Positions 1 through 8,492 are shown, counted from the stretch's first letter. The stretch is 64,000 nt of DNA from a bacterium (GCA_905221345.1 CAJNCW010000004.1:181695-245694), one strand, 5' to 3'. Made by a program: numbers and translations. The notes: generated by a model from the letters alone, not told the origin.

Positions 1-129
1 GCTGTCGATAAGTTTAGTCTCGTCATTACACTCGTTTTAGCATTTTTCTTTCTACAAGATGTCCTGACGTTTAAAACAATCATTGGTTGTATACTGATTA
101 CGATTGGGACCTTGGTGATGATTTTGTAA
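1..129 (+). CDS. EamA/DMT-family permease, C-terminal fragment (cut by window edge)
   Basis: The first 42 codons are open from base 1 to a TAA at 127-129. They encode a very hydrophobic tail starting AVDKFSLVITLVLAFFFLQD, which is the usual last two membrane helices of EamA (drug/metabolite transporter) proteins, where a P/A-x-D-K-x-S motif opens helix 9. The rest of the gene lies outside the window. The substrate cannot be predicted from this fragment. Confidence 0.75.
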   Translation, partial: AVDKFSLVITLVLAFFFLQDVLTFKTIIGCILITIGTLVMIL

Positions 130-156
130 TCATCTCCCCCTCCATATATGACTTTT

Positions 157-186
157 CCCAAAAAGTTAGATAGCTTTTTGGGGTAT
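157..186 (+). terminator. Probable intrinsic terminator of the EamA gene
   Basis: A perfect 9-bp stem (CCCAAAAAG at 157-165 with its complement at 174-182) has an 8-base loop and is followed by TATTTTGTT. It starts 27 bases after the permease stop. The U-tract is imperfect, so efficiency is uncertain. Confidence 0.55.
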
Positions 187-275
187 TTTGTTATGTCTAA
201 ATTTATAAGTACAGGGAATCAACTTCAAGCGTCTATCAAAAAGAATTGAGACTGAACTTTCAAATACTTATTGAA

Positions 276-309
276 CATCAAAAAGGAGGGAACCAAATTG
301 GTTCCCTCC
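276..309 (-). terminator. Intrinsic terminator for the decayed glycosyltransferase gene
   Basis: On the minus strand a perfect 10-bp stem (arms 285-294 and 300-309, GGAGGGAACC, 5-base loop) is followed by TTTTTGATG. It lies downstream of the minus-strand glycosyltransferase pseudogene. Nothing else is recognisable in the rest of the 130-432 interval. Confidence 0.7.
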
Positions 310-432
310 AAGATGTGGTTTTTCATCAACCCATTACAGTTGATAAAAAACTAATTATCTAAGATGGCTAACTTCGACTTGAAATTTTGCCTTTCTAAAT
401 CTGAATGTGGTAAACCGATAACCGACTTTTGA

Positions 433-1445
433 CTAATCTAAGAGCATCATGGAATCAATAAACAATTTCTTTGTGAAATAACCGTTTTTAATTAAGTAAG
501 CTGTGTATTTTGCTCTTGTGACCATTTGATCATACTCTTCTGCCGTACATTCCTGAACCACGCGGCTAGCTTCTTCCAAACTGGACACGACAAAGCCCAA
601 ACCTTTCTCACGGATATAGTCCTAGTCCGCATTAGAAAGATAGTCTGGCACAACCACAGGATTACCCACGGCCAGATAAGTTGTCAACTTATAAAAAACA
701 TTTTCTTTGTAGTAGTCACGCTCTTCCGCAGGATTTTCGGAATTTCCCCATACTAGGCCAAAACCTCCTCCTTTAGACAACTCCAACAATAATTCCTGCT
801 GAGTTCGCCACCCTTCAAGATGGACTTTGGAATAATCTACTCCCTCTGCTCTCGTAGCATAAACATGAAGGGGGGGGGTACTGTGTTTCCAGTCAACAAT
901 ATGTGGAAAACGAGATGGGTCTCCTGAGAAGATTAATTTTTCTCAAATTTTGGAGTATAGAGTTCCAAACCATGGGGAAGATCCCAAAGTTTTTGAACAA
1001 CGTAGTTCTTGACGGTTAATCCATCTGAAACGAGTTTCTGGTACATTTGTTCTGATGGTACTACCACCACATCACACTTGTTGTACATGTCAATGTGGGC
1101 CCTCATAAGATAATAATTGCTCTCAAACATTAGTGGCTGAACGTCATGGATAAACATCACCATTTTCACATGAGAAAGTTTTAACTTTTCTACCAAGTGA
1201 TTGTCCCATTCAACACTATTCCATGAAGGAGATTGGAAAAAAACGACATCTCCGTAAGATACCCCCGCGACAATCCCATCCATCCGCGAGTTCAGTTCTT
1301 CCCACGGTTCATGGCTTGCATCATAAAAATAGATCCCCAGCTCATTAACTCCAAACTCTCGAACAATTTTCATGACATTGTTCTGCGCCATTAAGGCCAC
1401 ACTCGTTGATGCTTGCCCAAATAAATTTGTGAAATGTACTTTCAT
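433..1445 (-). pseudogene. Gtf3-type (SRR-glycosylation) sugar transferase, frameshifted and interrupted
   Basis: The first 170 codons (1445 down to 933) read like the N-terminal half of the Gtf3/Nss-like family of streptococcal surface-glycan transferases (MKVHFTNLFGQAS..., DVVVVPSEQM, LWDLPHG). They end at a TAA. The rest of the family sequence continues in another frame (FSGDPSRFP, then GGFGLVWG, ending in YFTKKLFIDSMMLLD before TAG at 433-435). The shift is one missing base in an A-run near 936-943 (five As where six restore the frame). A second lesion is an in-frame TAG at 622-624. Repaired, the protein would be about 337 aa, the normal family length. With two lesions it is a true pseudogene. 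A nine-G tract at 870-878 stays in frame and is not the cause. Confidence 0.8.
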
Positions 1446-1547
1446 TTAAGTATATAATTTTTTGCACCTTTAGATTTTTCTGTTTATCTTGTGATGACTA
1501 GAAGCTCACATATAGAATTCTTATGTGATTAAGTCACTCACTTCTTT

Positions 1548-2120
1548 TTAGACATTTGAGAAAGTCAGATTTTTCCATTTTTCTTGCCAATTTTTCTTGG
1601 ACAACCGCTCTTGATAGAGTTTCATCCTTTCCTCATTATCTAGGAAATGAGGAGTCGGGTGAACTTGAAACTTTAAAATATCCTCGAGACCATAGGGGGA
1701 AAAGAGCTCTAAAATGGAATCTTCATTCAAGCGAAGCCCTACCGCCGTGCAGCGTTCTGGATACTTACTCATAGCATCACGAGCACTTGTGTAGGGCGTA
1801 GTGTGGGGACTGTGCAGATGCATATAGACCTGATTTTTCAATTCCCACAGATACTGGGGGAAATCCCCTTTCAGCTTGCTCTCTATGCCCAACGTATCTT
1901 CGTAAGAGATGGCTGGATCAAAGAAAATTACATCCACATCTGTTTCATGGTCAAAAGGGGATTTCTCTGACAAGAGATTCCAGATAAAATTTCTAACAGA
2001 ACCTGCTGCCAACCACGAGTCTTGCAGACCAAGGTCTCGGATGATGGTCAGAATAGCCATCATATCAGGATTTTCTCTAACACTATCTAGGATTTCTTGC
2101 TCATTTTTCATTGTACTCAT
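1548..2120 (-). CDS. Nucleotidyltransferase family protein (DUF925/NTP_transf_6-like)
   Basis: This 190-aa protein (187 aa if the second ATG at 2111 is used) carries the nucleotidyltransferase signature: a GSVRN glycine-serine element followed by [10 protein letters not shown], whose acidic residues would bind metal. The substrate is unknown. The ATG at 2120 lies inside the last codons of ruvB, so the genes overlap by 20 bases and translation is probably coupled; no independent Shine-Dalgarno is obvious. An upstream in-frame extension exists but only reads ruvB out of frame and was rejected. The pairing with ruvB matches pneumococcal order (from memory). Confidence 0.75.
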   Translation of the reverse strand: MSTMKNEQEILDSVRENPDMMAILTIIRDLGLQDSWLAAGSVRNFIWNLLSEKSPFDHETDVDVIFFDPAISYEDTLGIESKLKGDFPQYLWELKNQVYMHLHSPHTTPYTSARDAMSKYPERCTAVGLRLNEDSILELFSPYGLEDILKFQVHPTPHFLDNEERMKLYQERLSKKNWQEKWKNLTFSNV

Positions 2121-3099
2121 AGCCCAAATGTTCGTAGGCCTTAGCCGTTGCAACCCGTCCAGACCGTGTCCGCATGATAAAACCTTTTTGGATGAGGTAG
2201 GGCTCGTACATGTCCTCCACCGTCTCACGCTCCTCGGCAATATTAACAGAAAGAGTTCCTAGACCGACAGGACCACCACCGTACATCTCAATCATAGTAC
2301 GAAGGATTTTTTGGTCCACATAGTCTAACCCTTCATGGTCTACATCCAGCATGGTCAAGGCCTTATCCGTAATCACATCATCAATTAAGCCATCCCCCAT
2401 AATCTGGGCAAAATCGCGCACGCGCTTGAGGAGACGATTGGCGATACGGGGAGTTCCTCGACTGCGTAAGGCCAGCTCAGCAGCTGCCTCATGGGTGATT
2501 TCCATCTCAAAAATATCTGCCGTCCGCTCGACAATTTCCGTCAAGTCAGCATGGGCATAGTATTCCATATGACCTGTAATCCCAAAACGTGCTCTCAGAG
2601 GATTAGAAAGCATTCCAGCACGAGTCGTCGCACCAATCAAGGTAAAAGGTGGTAAGTCCAGGTGAACACTGCGACTGCCTTCCCCCGCACCAATCATAAT
2701 ATCAATGTAGAAGTCCTCCATGGCACTGTAAAGCACCTCTTCCACCGACATGGGCAAGCGATGAATCTCGTCAATAAAGAGGACATCTCCAGGCTCCAAG
2801 TCATTCAAAATCGCTACCAGATCACCCGCTTTTTCGATAACAGGACCAGACGTTTGCTTAAGATTGACTCCCAGTTCATTAGCAATGACAAAAGCCATGG
2901 TTGTTTTCCCAAGTCCTGGAGGGCCAAACAAAAGAACATGGTCCAGCGCCTCATCACGCATTTTGGCAGCCTTGATAAAGATTTGGAGCTGGTCCTTAAC
3001 CTTATTCTGCCCGATATATTCACGTAAGTATTGAGGACGGAGCGTACGTTCAACTAACTCCTCATCCCCCATTATTTCATTATCTAAAATTCTACTCAT
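2101..3099 (-). CDS. ruvB: Holliday junction branch migration DNA helicase RuvB
   Basis: A 332-aa AAA+ motor that, with RuvA, drives branch migration of Holliday junctions. Visible features are Walker A (GPPGLGKTT), Walker B (FIDEIHR), a sensor-1-type GATTRAG, and the C-terminal winged helix ending in GYEYNEK. The start is the ATG at 3099 ([11 protein letters not shown]), preceded by AGGA at 4-base spacing. A TATAAT lies only a few bases upstream, so the mRNA leader would be very short. A longer in-frame extension to 3177 would run into the mobile element and is not real. ruvA and ruvX are elsewhere in the same window. Confidence 0.97.
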   Translation of the reverse strand: MSRILDNEIMGDEELVERTLRPQYLREYIGQNKVKDQLQIFIKAAKMRDEALDHVLLFGPPGLGKTTMAFVIANELGVNLKQTSGPVIEKAGDLVAILNDLEPGDVLFIDEIHRLPMSVEEVLYSAMEDFYIDIMIGAGEGSRSVHLDLPPFTLIGATTRAGMLSNPLRARFGITGHMEYYAHADLTEIVERTADIFEMEITHEAAAELALRSRGTPRIANRLLKRVRDFAQIMGDGLIDDVITDKALTMLDVDHEGLDYVDQKILRTMIEMYGGGPVGLGTLSVNIAEERETVEDMYEPYLIQKGFIMRTRSGRVATAKAYEHLGYEYNEK

Positions 3100-3131
3100 A
3101 TTCCTATTATAGCAAAAATCCAAGCCACAAA

Positions 3132-3149
3132 CAAAAAAGCCACCTGATT
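3132..3149 (-). terminator. Left half of an intrinsic terminator split by the mobile element
   Basis: AAAAAAGCCACCTG-ATT stops at the IS end at 3150. Its partner, ATT-GGGTGGC, resumes at 8532 after the other IS end. Joined, the two halves form a GCCACC/GGTGGC stem with, on the minus strand, a following TTTTTTG. This is the terminator of the minus-strand csRNA and GNAT region at 8535-9084. The insertion separates the arms by 5.4 kb. Confidence 0.75.
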
Positions 3150-3509
3150 GGCACTGCACCCATAAAATGAGACACAAGAAAACACTCCTGTTGAATTCTA
3201 GTAAACTAGAAACAGGAGTGTTTTGTTATGGTCAAAAAAGCATATTCGGTAGAAACTAAATTAACCTGCATTGAAATGAAGAAAGCAGGTAAGTCCAATA
3301 AGGTTATCATGGAGGCTCTGGGTATCAAAAATGTTAGTCAGGTCAAAACCTGGTGGCGTTGGTATCAGAATGATCAACTGCACCGTTTCCATCAACCTGT
3401 AGGGAAACAGTATACCTACGGTAAAGGAATGGAACAGCTATCTGAAGTGGAACAACTACGCCTACAGGTGGAATTGCTAAAAAAGTATCGGAGCTTGGTA
3501 AGGTCATCG
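3150..3509 (+). mobile_element. Truncated IS3-family (IS150-type) element, left end plus orfA
   Basis: This copy is almost identical to the left part of the element at 7297-8531: same terminal GGCACTGCACCC, same hairpin before orfA and same orfA start (ATG 3228). Identity stops after GTCATCGAC at 3509, where SRR-adhesin sequence begins. It retains about 12 bases next to the left end that the right-hand copy lacks. orfB and the right terminal repeat are gone, so it cannot move alone but still offers one functional end. Confidence 0.85.
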
Positions 3510-3740
3510 ACCAGCACTTCAGTAAGTGCTAGCACGTCAGCGAGCGCACCAGCTTCGACAATGGCAACTTCAGTTTCTTTTGAAACAGCAATTGGTAGAC
3601 AATCAAACGATTCTAAATCAGCTAAACAACTGCCAAACACAGGTGAAGAGTCATCCGACTCAAATGCTTTAATAGGAGCATTCTTTGGAACGATAGGAAT
3701 TGGCCTTGTTGCTAGACGTCGAAAACGCGATGGTAAGTAG
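3510..3740 (+). pseudogene. C-terminal remnant of a serine-rich-repeat LPXTG adhesin, fused in frame to IS orfA
   Basis: About 77 codons remain: alternating Ser/Ala/Thr residues (STSVSASTSASAPAS), then the sorting signal LPNTG, a hydrophobic stretch and an RRRKR charged tail. That is the anchor of a PsrP/Fap1/GspB-type glycoprotein. It is in frame with IS orfA (ATG 3228), giving a 170-codon chimera with no signal peptide, which could not be exported or anchored. The joint GTCATCGAC/CAGCAC lies in sequence reading as IS and as SRR repeat (TCGACCAGC), suggesting a microhomology deletion that removed the adhesin body. Confidence 0.85.
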
Positions 3741-3775
3741 TTTGTGCAACTAAGATTTGTAAAAAAATGATATCT

Positions 3776-3812
3776 GAAAAGTCCTTTGAAACTTTTTTTC
3801 AAAGGACTTTTC
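3776..3812 (+). terminator. Intrinsic terminator of the lost SRR adhesin gene
   Basis: A perfect 16-bp inverted repeat (GAAAAGTCCTTTGAAA at 3776-3791, complement at 3797-3812) starts 35 bases after the adhesin stop codon. The T-rich right arm and loop are typical of strong streptococcal terminators. The interval 3813-3972 holds no other recognisable feature apart from the Shine-Dalgarno of the next gene. Confidence 0.75.
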
Positions 3813-3972
3813 TAGCATAAAAAAAGCTAGAATATATTTTTTGAAGGTTGAAATAATATGGAGGAAAAGGTATAATGATAGGAAAGGAAAACGAGAAAAT
3901 GTAGAAAATACAAGAAATTTTATAAATAAATGTTAGGGTTGCAATAGTTGCTACAGACGATGAGGAAAAGAT

Positions 3973-5517
3973 TTGGAAGAAAAGAAAAATAAATTAAGTA
4001 GTAGTGATTGGTCTAGGAAGAAAGCCATTGTTTTAGCTGCAGACTTTGCTTATATAAATCAAGTGGTTCCGCCTGTTTTACATCAATTAGAAGAAAAAGC
4101 TAATCTATATTTAGATATCAATCATGGTCAAGAGGTTCAGTCAGTTTTAGAAAAAATGCAAAAAAATGATGTGCCTATTCTTTCTTTTTTGTCAACCAAA
4201 CATGGAGAATACGGCCAAAGAGTAGTGGATTCTCTAGCTGGGATGATAGAATCGATTCAAGATTATCAGCAAAATGATAGATTTACGAAAAATTTAGAAC
4301 CTCAATTTCACGCTTTGACCTTTACAGCCTCTCAAGAACTGGAGGGTCTAGGAAATTTGGCAACCGAGTGCCCTGAAATCGCTTTTCACATTGCTGCTTG
4401 GACGGATATGGGCTCAAAACTATATGCATTATCTCAGAAACATGAGAATATTTATCTGTATCCTGCTATCTCTAGAGATGAGTTTGAGAGACTTAAAAAC
4501 CAGATGGATGTCTACCTCGATATTAACTTGGAGAATTCGACAAGTGATATTGTGGCAGAAATTGCAAGTCTTTCCAAACCAATGTTAGCTTTTTATAAAT
4601 CTCAAAACGGCTGTCATGGTCAACGATTGTATTCTAGCGAACATCCAGAACAGATGCTGGCAGATCTTCGATCGATGCTGGCAGGAAATGCTTTAAAAGA
4701 ACAGAGTAAGTTTCCAGAAGTTAAAGGGATTGATGCACCCCTTGACTATGTTATTAAAAATAATGCTTCTTTGATCCGTTTTGGGGATGGGAAAATCAAT
4801 CTCCTTGCAGGGCATTCAATCCCTTATCAAGATTATGATGAAGAATTAGTAAGTACAATGAGAGAGATTATTTCTCTTCCCTCTAGCGAAGACACCGTAA
4901 TATGTCTGCCAGATATCTTCCAGAATCGCTTTATTTTTACTTGGTGGGCTATTGATTTTTGGAAAATTCATTTGGATCACTATGCGGATTTTTATCAATC
5001 TTTTTCTAGTGATTCCTGGTATGGATCGACCTTTGTTTCACGCCCGTATATTGATTTTGAAGATAAAACTCAAGCAAACGAGCAATTTGCTAAGCTGAAG
5101 TCTATATGGAAGGGGCGTGATCTTCTCTTAATAGAAGGTGCAACTTCACGTTCGGGTGTAGGGAATGATCTCTTTGCTGATGCTAAGTCGATTCAGCGAA
5201 TTATTTGCCCGTCACATAGTGCTTATTCACGTGTTGATGAAATCGAAAAGGAAATTTATAAACACGCAAATGGACGCTTGATTCTCTGTACGCTGGGTCC
5301 TACTGCTAAAGTACTGGCCTATCGCCTAACGAAAAACGGCTATCAGGTACTTGATATTGGTCATATAGATTCTGAGTATGAGTGGATGAAGATGGGAGCA
5401 AAAACCAAAATCAAATTCAACCATAAGCATACTGCGGAGTATAATTTTGATCAAGATATTGAATTTATCGAAGATGAAACCTATACAAGCCAAATCGTGG
5501 CTGATTTATTAAAATAA
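3973..5517 (+). CDS. SRR-glycoprotein glycosyltransferase with C-terminal GT-D (DUF1792) domain
   Basis: 514 aa from a TTG start with GAGG upstream. The C-terminal part (about 245-514) is a GT-D/DUF1792 domain, the fold described for the Fap1/PsrP glycosylation enzymes: RFGDG at about 269-273, SIPYQDYDEEL, RPYIDF, LLLIEGATSRSGVGNDLF, CTLGPTAKVLAYRL, IGHIDSEYEW. The catalytic DXE motif of that family appears here as DGK, a Glu-to-Lys change that may inactivate it. Residues about 125-235 match the C-terminal domain of the next protein (IAAWTDM..., VYLDIN, SEHPEQM). Residues 15-95 look like the beginning and end of another GT8-plus-accessory unit fused by an internal deletion. It probably once extended O-glycans on the SRR adhesin. 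Confidence 0.75.
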   Translation: MEEKKNKLSSSDWSRKKAIVLAADFAYINQVVPPVLHQLEEKANLYLDINHGQEVQSVLEKMQKNDVPILSFLSTKHGEYGQRVVDSLAGMIESIQDYQQNDRFTKNLEPQFHALTFTASQELEGLGNLATECPEIAFHIAAWTDMGSKLYALSQKHENIYLYPAISRDEFERLKNQMDVYLDINLENSTSDIVAEIASLSKPMLAFYKSQNGCHGQRLYSSEHPEQMLADLRSMLAGNALKEQSKFPEVKGIDAPLDYVIKNNASLIRFGDGKINLLAGHSIPYQDYDEELVSTMREIISLPSSEDTVICLPDIFQNRFIFTWWAIDFWKIHLDHYADFYQSFSSDSWYGSTFVSRPYIDFEDKTQANEQFAKLKSIWKGRDLLLIEGATSRSGVGNDLFADAKSIQRIICPSHSAYSRVDEIEKEIYKHANGRLILCTLGPTAKVLAYRLTKNGYQVLDIGHIDSEYEWMKMGAKTKIKFNHKHTAEYNFDQDIEFIEDETYTSQIVADLLK

Positions 5518-5537
5518 TGTTACATAAAGGAGAGAAA

Positions 5538-6770
5538 ATGAAAGAACATTCTGTTATTTTCGCAGGAGATTATGCCTATATTCGTCAGATTGAGACAGCA
5601 CTCAAATCTCTCTGCTACCATAATAGCCATGTCAAGGTCTATATCTTTAACCAGGATATTCCCCAGGAGTGGTTTCGCGCTCTCATACCGATAGTAAAGC
5701 AAATGGGCGGTGAGTTAGTGGATGTCAAGATGCTTGGGGACCAGTTCCAGATGAACTGGAGCAACAAATTGCCCCACATCAATCACATGACCTTTGCCCG
5801 TTATTTTATCCCTGATTTTGTCGAAGAGGACAAGGTTCTTTACTTGGATAGCGATCTGGTAGTGACGGCTGATTTGACGCCCCTCTTTGAATTGGACTTG
5901 GGGGAAAACTACCTAGCTGCCGCACCATCTTGTTTTGGAGTTGGAATTGGCTTTAATGCAGGTGTACTCTTGATCAATAACAAAAAATGGCGAGCAGAAG
6001 CTGTGAGGCAAAAGCTAGTTGATCTGACAGAGCGGGAACACCAACATGTGAGTGAAGGGGACCAGTCTATCCTCAATATGCTCTTTCATGATAGCTACAC
6101 TCCTCTGGACGAGAACTATAATTTTCAGATTGGTTTTGACAGTGGGGCTGCCTCATATGGACATAAATTTATCTTCCAGATCCCTTTGGAGCCTCTGCCG
6201 GCGATCTTGCATTTCCTCTCTCAAGACAAACCTTGGAATACTCATTCGGTCGGGCGTTTGCGTGAGGTTTGGTGGCACTATCATCTGATGGAGTGGTCTG
6301 CCATTACTGAAAAATGGCGTCAGGTCGGAATTGACTATCCAGTCACGGTCTACCAGCCAGTTATGACTTGTCTTAATTTGACCAATTCCTGTCATCTTGA
6401 GAAAATTGACTATCTGGTTCAAGCCTTGCCAGATGTGCATTTCTACATCGCAGCCTATACGACGATGGCGCCTGAACTCATGCTCTTGTCACGTTTTGAA
6501 AATGTTACCCTCTATCCCAACACCTTCCCTCTCTTGGTTGAGAAACTGATCCAGCAGACAGATATCTACCTTGATATTAACCACGATGACAAGTTGAGTG
6601 TTGTTTATGACTATGTTTCACGCTTTGATAAACCGATCTTGTGTTTTGAGAATACCCAATCCCAGGAACTACCTGAAAGTGCCTATGCAGGTATTTTCTC
6701 AGCAGAAAGACCGGAAGAAATGGTAGCAGCTCTGAAGGCTTATCTGGGGGACAAACCTCGCGAAAACTGA
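5538..6770 (+). CDS. GT8-family glycosyltransferase with accessory C-terminal domain
   Basis: 410 aa. The ATG at 5538 was chosen because AAAGGAGAG lies 3-10 bases upstream; an ATG at 5517 overlapping the previous stop lacks this. The N-terminal domain has the GT8 (LgtC-like) layout: FAGDYAYIRQ, then the metal-binding DXD in VLYLDSDLVV, GFNAGVLLIN, SEGDQSILN and a WWHYH element. From about residue 290 follows the domain shared with the upstream protein (FYIAAYTTMAPEL, DIYLDIN, SAERPEEM). It lies in the accessory-Sec remnant and probably modified the SRR adhesin. The reading frame is intact, although the acceptor appears lost. Confidence 0.8.
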   Translation: MKEHSVIFAGDYAYIRQIETALKSLCYHNSHVKVYIFNQDIPQEWFRALIPIVKQMGGELVDVKMLGDQFQMNWSNKLPHINHMTFARYFIPDFVEEDKVLYLDSDLVVTADLTPLFELDLGENYLAAAPSCFGVGIGFNAGVLLINNKKWRAEAVRQKLVDLTEREHQHVSEGDQSILNMLFHDSYTPLDENYNFQIGFDSGAASYGHKFIFQIPLEPLPAILHFLSQDKPWNTHSVGRLREVWWHYHLMEWSAITEKWRQVGIDYPVTVYQPVMTCLNLTNSCHLEKIDYLVQALPDVHFYIAAYTTMAPELMLLSRFENVTLYPNTFPLLVEKLIQQTDIYLDINHDDKLSVVYDYVSRFDKPILCFENTQSQELPESAYAGIFSAERPEEMVAALKAYLGDKPREN

Positions 6771-6859
6771 GATGAGAATTTGAAAATTCTAAGATAAAAG
6801 GGTTGGATTGTTCCCGTCTGATAGGATAATTGAAGGATAAAAATGAAAAGGAGGAGCTA

Positions 6860-7296
6860 GTGAAAAAATTTCGTTCATCGATAGCAGTAAAAAAGGGATG
6901 CCCACCCTATTTTTGCTCTTTATTTATGTGCTTGGAAGTCGTATCGCTCTTCCCTTTGTTGACCTCAATAATCGAAATTTTCTCGGAGGGAGCGCAGCCT
7001 ATCTGGATTTTTCAGTAGCCCTGACTGGTGGAAATCTTCGTAGCCTCTCTCTCTTTTCAATCGGGCTTTCCCCCTGGATGTCAGCTATGATTTTATGGCT
7101 GATGTTTTCCTTTTCAAAAAAACTGGGCTTAAACTCAGTTTCTTCAGAAGTCTAGGATAGACGGAAAATGTATTTGACGCTAGGGATTGCCTTGATTCAG
7201 GCCTTGGCCTTGACTACAAACCTTCCTGTTCAAGCTCCCTACAATCCCTTCTTGGTCTTTCTCCTCAATACCAGTCTCTTGGTTGCGGGGACCTTC
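6860..7296 (+). pseudogene. secY2: Accessory SecY2 translocase gene, frameshifted, nonsense-mutated and truncated by an IS
   Basis: A GTG start after AAAAGGAGG opens [13 protein letters not shown]. The sequence then shifts by one base near 6896 and continues as [40 protein letters not shown] and [12 protein letters not shown], matching accessory SecY2 proteins of SRR export systems. A TAG at 7153-7155, most simply from CAG, follows SSEV. The frame then reads on as [19 protein letters not shown] to 7296, where the IS begins. Only the first quarter of the usual 400-plus residues remains. No asp or secA2 genes are present, so the export system is dead here. Confidence 0.85.
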
Positions 7297-7313
7297 GGCA
7301 CTGCACCCATAAC

Positions 7314-7359
7314 AAAACACTCCTGTTGAATTCTGGTAAACTAGAAACAGGAGTGTTTT
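7314..7359 (+). promoter_or_regulatory. Hairpin that sequesters the orfA Shine-Dalgarno
   Basis: A perfect 14-bp inverted repeat (7314-7327 with 7346-7359) sits just before the orfA ATG at 7363. The right arm contains AGGAG, the ribosome binding site. Readthrough RNA from outside the element would fold and hide this site, as known for IS10 and IS50; RNA starting inside the loop would not. The same structure is at 3179-3224 in the truncated copy. Confidence 0.6.
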
Positions 7360-7362
7360 GTT

Positions 7363-7653
7363 ATGGTCAAAAAAGCGTATTCGGTAGAAACTAAGTTGAC
7401 CTGCATTGAAATGAAGAAAGCAGGTAAGTCCAATAAGGTTATCATGGAGGCTCTGGGCATCAAAAATGTTAGTCAGGCCAAAAACTGGTGGCGTTGGTAT
7501 CAGAATGATCAACTGCACCGTTTCCATCAACCTGTAGGGAAACAGTATACCTACGGTAAAGGAATGGAACAGCTATCTGAAGTGGAACAACTACGCCTAC
7601 AGGTGGAATTGCTAAAAAAGTATCGGAGCTTGGTAAGGTCATCGACAAAGTAA
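7363..7653 (+). CDS. IS3-family transposase OrfA
   Basis: 96 aa with an N-terminal helix-turn-helix (YSVETKLTCIEMKKAGKSNK) that should bind the IS ends, and a C-terminal leucine-rich helix (EVEQLRLQVELLKK) for multimerisation. The frame contains A-AAA-AAG at 7614-7620, the canonical -1 slippery heptamer. Ribosomes that slip continue into orfB to make the OrfAB transposase, while OrfA alone usually represses. Confidence 0.88.
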   Translation: MVKKAYSVETKLTCIEMKKAGKSNKVIMEALGIKNVSQAKNWWRWYQNDQLHRFHQPVGKQYTYGKGMEQLSEVEQLRLQVELLKKYRSLVRSSTK

Positions 7654-8492
7654 CTCTTATCAAGCTGGTGGAAGAATATAAGAAACTCTACCCTGTCTCC
7701 GTCATTCTGGACTGTTTTGGTATCAAACGATCCACTTTCTACCGTTGGAAAGCAGAAGGTGAAAAAACTAAGCAAAGGGACGAAGTTATAGAAAAAATAG
7801 AGCGAATCTGTATGGAAAATCAGTTTATCTACGGCTACCGTGCCATCACTCGATTGCTAAAGAAGAGGTATAACCTTGTCATCAATCCTAAAAAGGTTTA
7901 TCGTATCATGAGGGAGAATGGTTGGCTCTGCCGTATCCGTCCCAAGAAGGGACCTAAATTAGGGAAGCCTTACCATGTAACAGACAATAAGCTGAATCGT
8001 GATTTTCAGGCAGACAAGCCTATGGAGAAGCTTGTCACAGATATCACCTACCTCTACTTTGGAAACTGTAGACTTTATCTATCTTCGATCATGGATCTCT
8101 ATAATCGTGAAATTGTGGCTTATACCATCTCCGATTGCCAAGATACGGACTTTGTGCTCGATACACTTCATCAACTTGAACTACCTCAAGGAGTACTTTT
8201 ACACAGCGACCAGGGATCTGTCTACACCTCAAAAGCCTACTATCAAGCTTGTACAGAAAAAGGCATCACTCGCTCTATGTCCCGAAAAGGAACACCAGCA
8301 GATAATACCTGTATCGAATGGTTCCATTCTGTTCTCAAGTCTGAAACCCTCTATCTCCATAAATGGAGAAACTTAACTAAAGATAGTATAACAGAAATTG
8401 TCAAAAATTACATCATATTTTATAATGAAACTAGAATTCAACAGAAATTAAATGACCAATCTCCTGTAGATTACAGAAAACTGGTCGCATAA
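7617..8492 (+). CDS. IS3-family transposase OrfB (rve/DDE integrase domain)
   Basis: The -1 frame is open from the slippery site at 7614-7620 to TAA at 8490-8492. An independent GTG start at 7668 would give 274 aa. Features are an HTH_21-like segment (QFIYGYRAITRLLKKRY) and a retroviral-type integrase core with the three acidic residues in VTDITY, LHSDQGSVY and CIEWFHSVLKSE. It catalyses strand transfer of the element ends. No lesions were seen, so it could also mobilise the truncated copy or the composite unit. Confidence 0.88.
   Translation, partial: KVSELGKVIDKVTLIKLVEEYKKLYPVSVILDCFGIKRSTFYRWKAEGEKTKQRDEVIEKIERICMENQFIYGYRAITRLLKKRYNLVINPKKVYRIMRENGWLCRIRPKKGPKLGKPYHVTDNKLNRDFQADKPMEKLVTDITYLYFGNCRLYLSSIMDLYNREIVAYTISDCQDTDFVLDTLHQLELPQGVLLHSDQGSVYTSKAYYQACTEKGITRSMSRKGTPADNTCIEWFHSVLKSETLYLHKWRNLTKDSITEIVKNYIIFYNETRIQQKLNDQSPVDYRKLVA

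Noticed and set aside
526..756. Plus-strand ORF of 76 codons
   Set aside because: It lies opposite the glycosyltransferase pseudogene, whose third frame reads clear family motifs here; there is no SD.
870..878. Nine-G tract as the cause of the glycosyltransferase frameshift
   Set aside because: The frame on both sides is the same with nine bases; the shift maps to the A-run near 936-943.
3228..3740. A real 170-aa fusion protein of transposase OrfA and an LPXTG tail
   Set aside because: The frame is open, but there is no signal peptide and both halves are truncated; kept only as two remnants.
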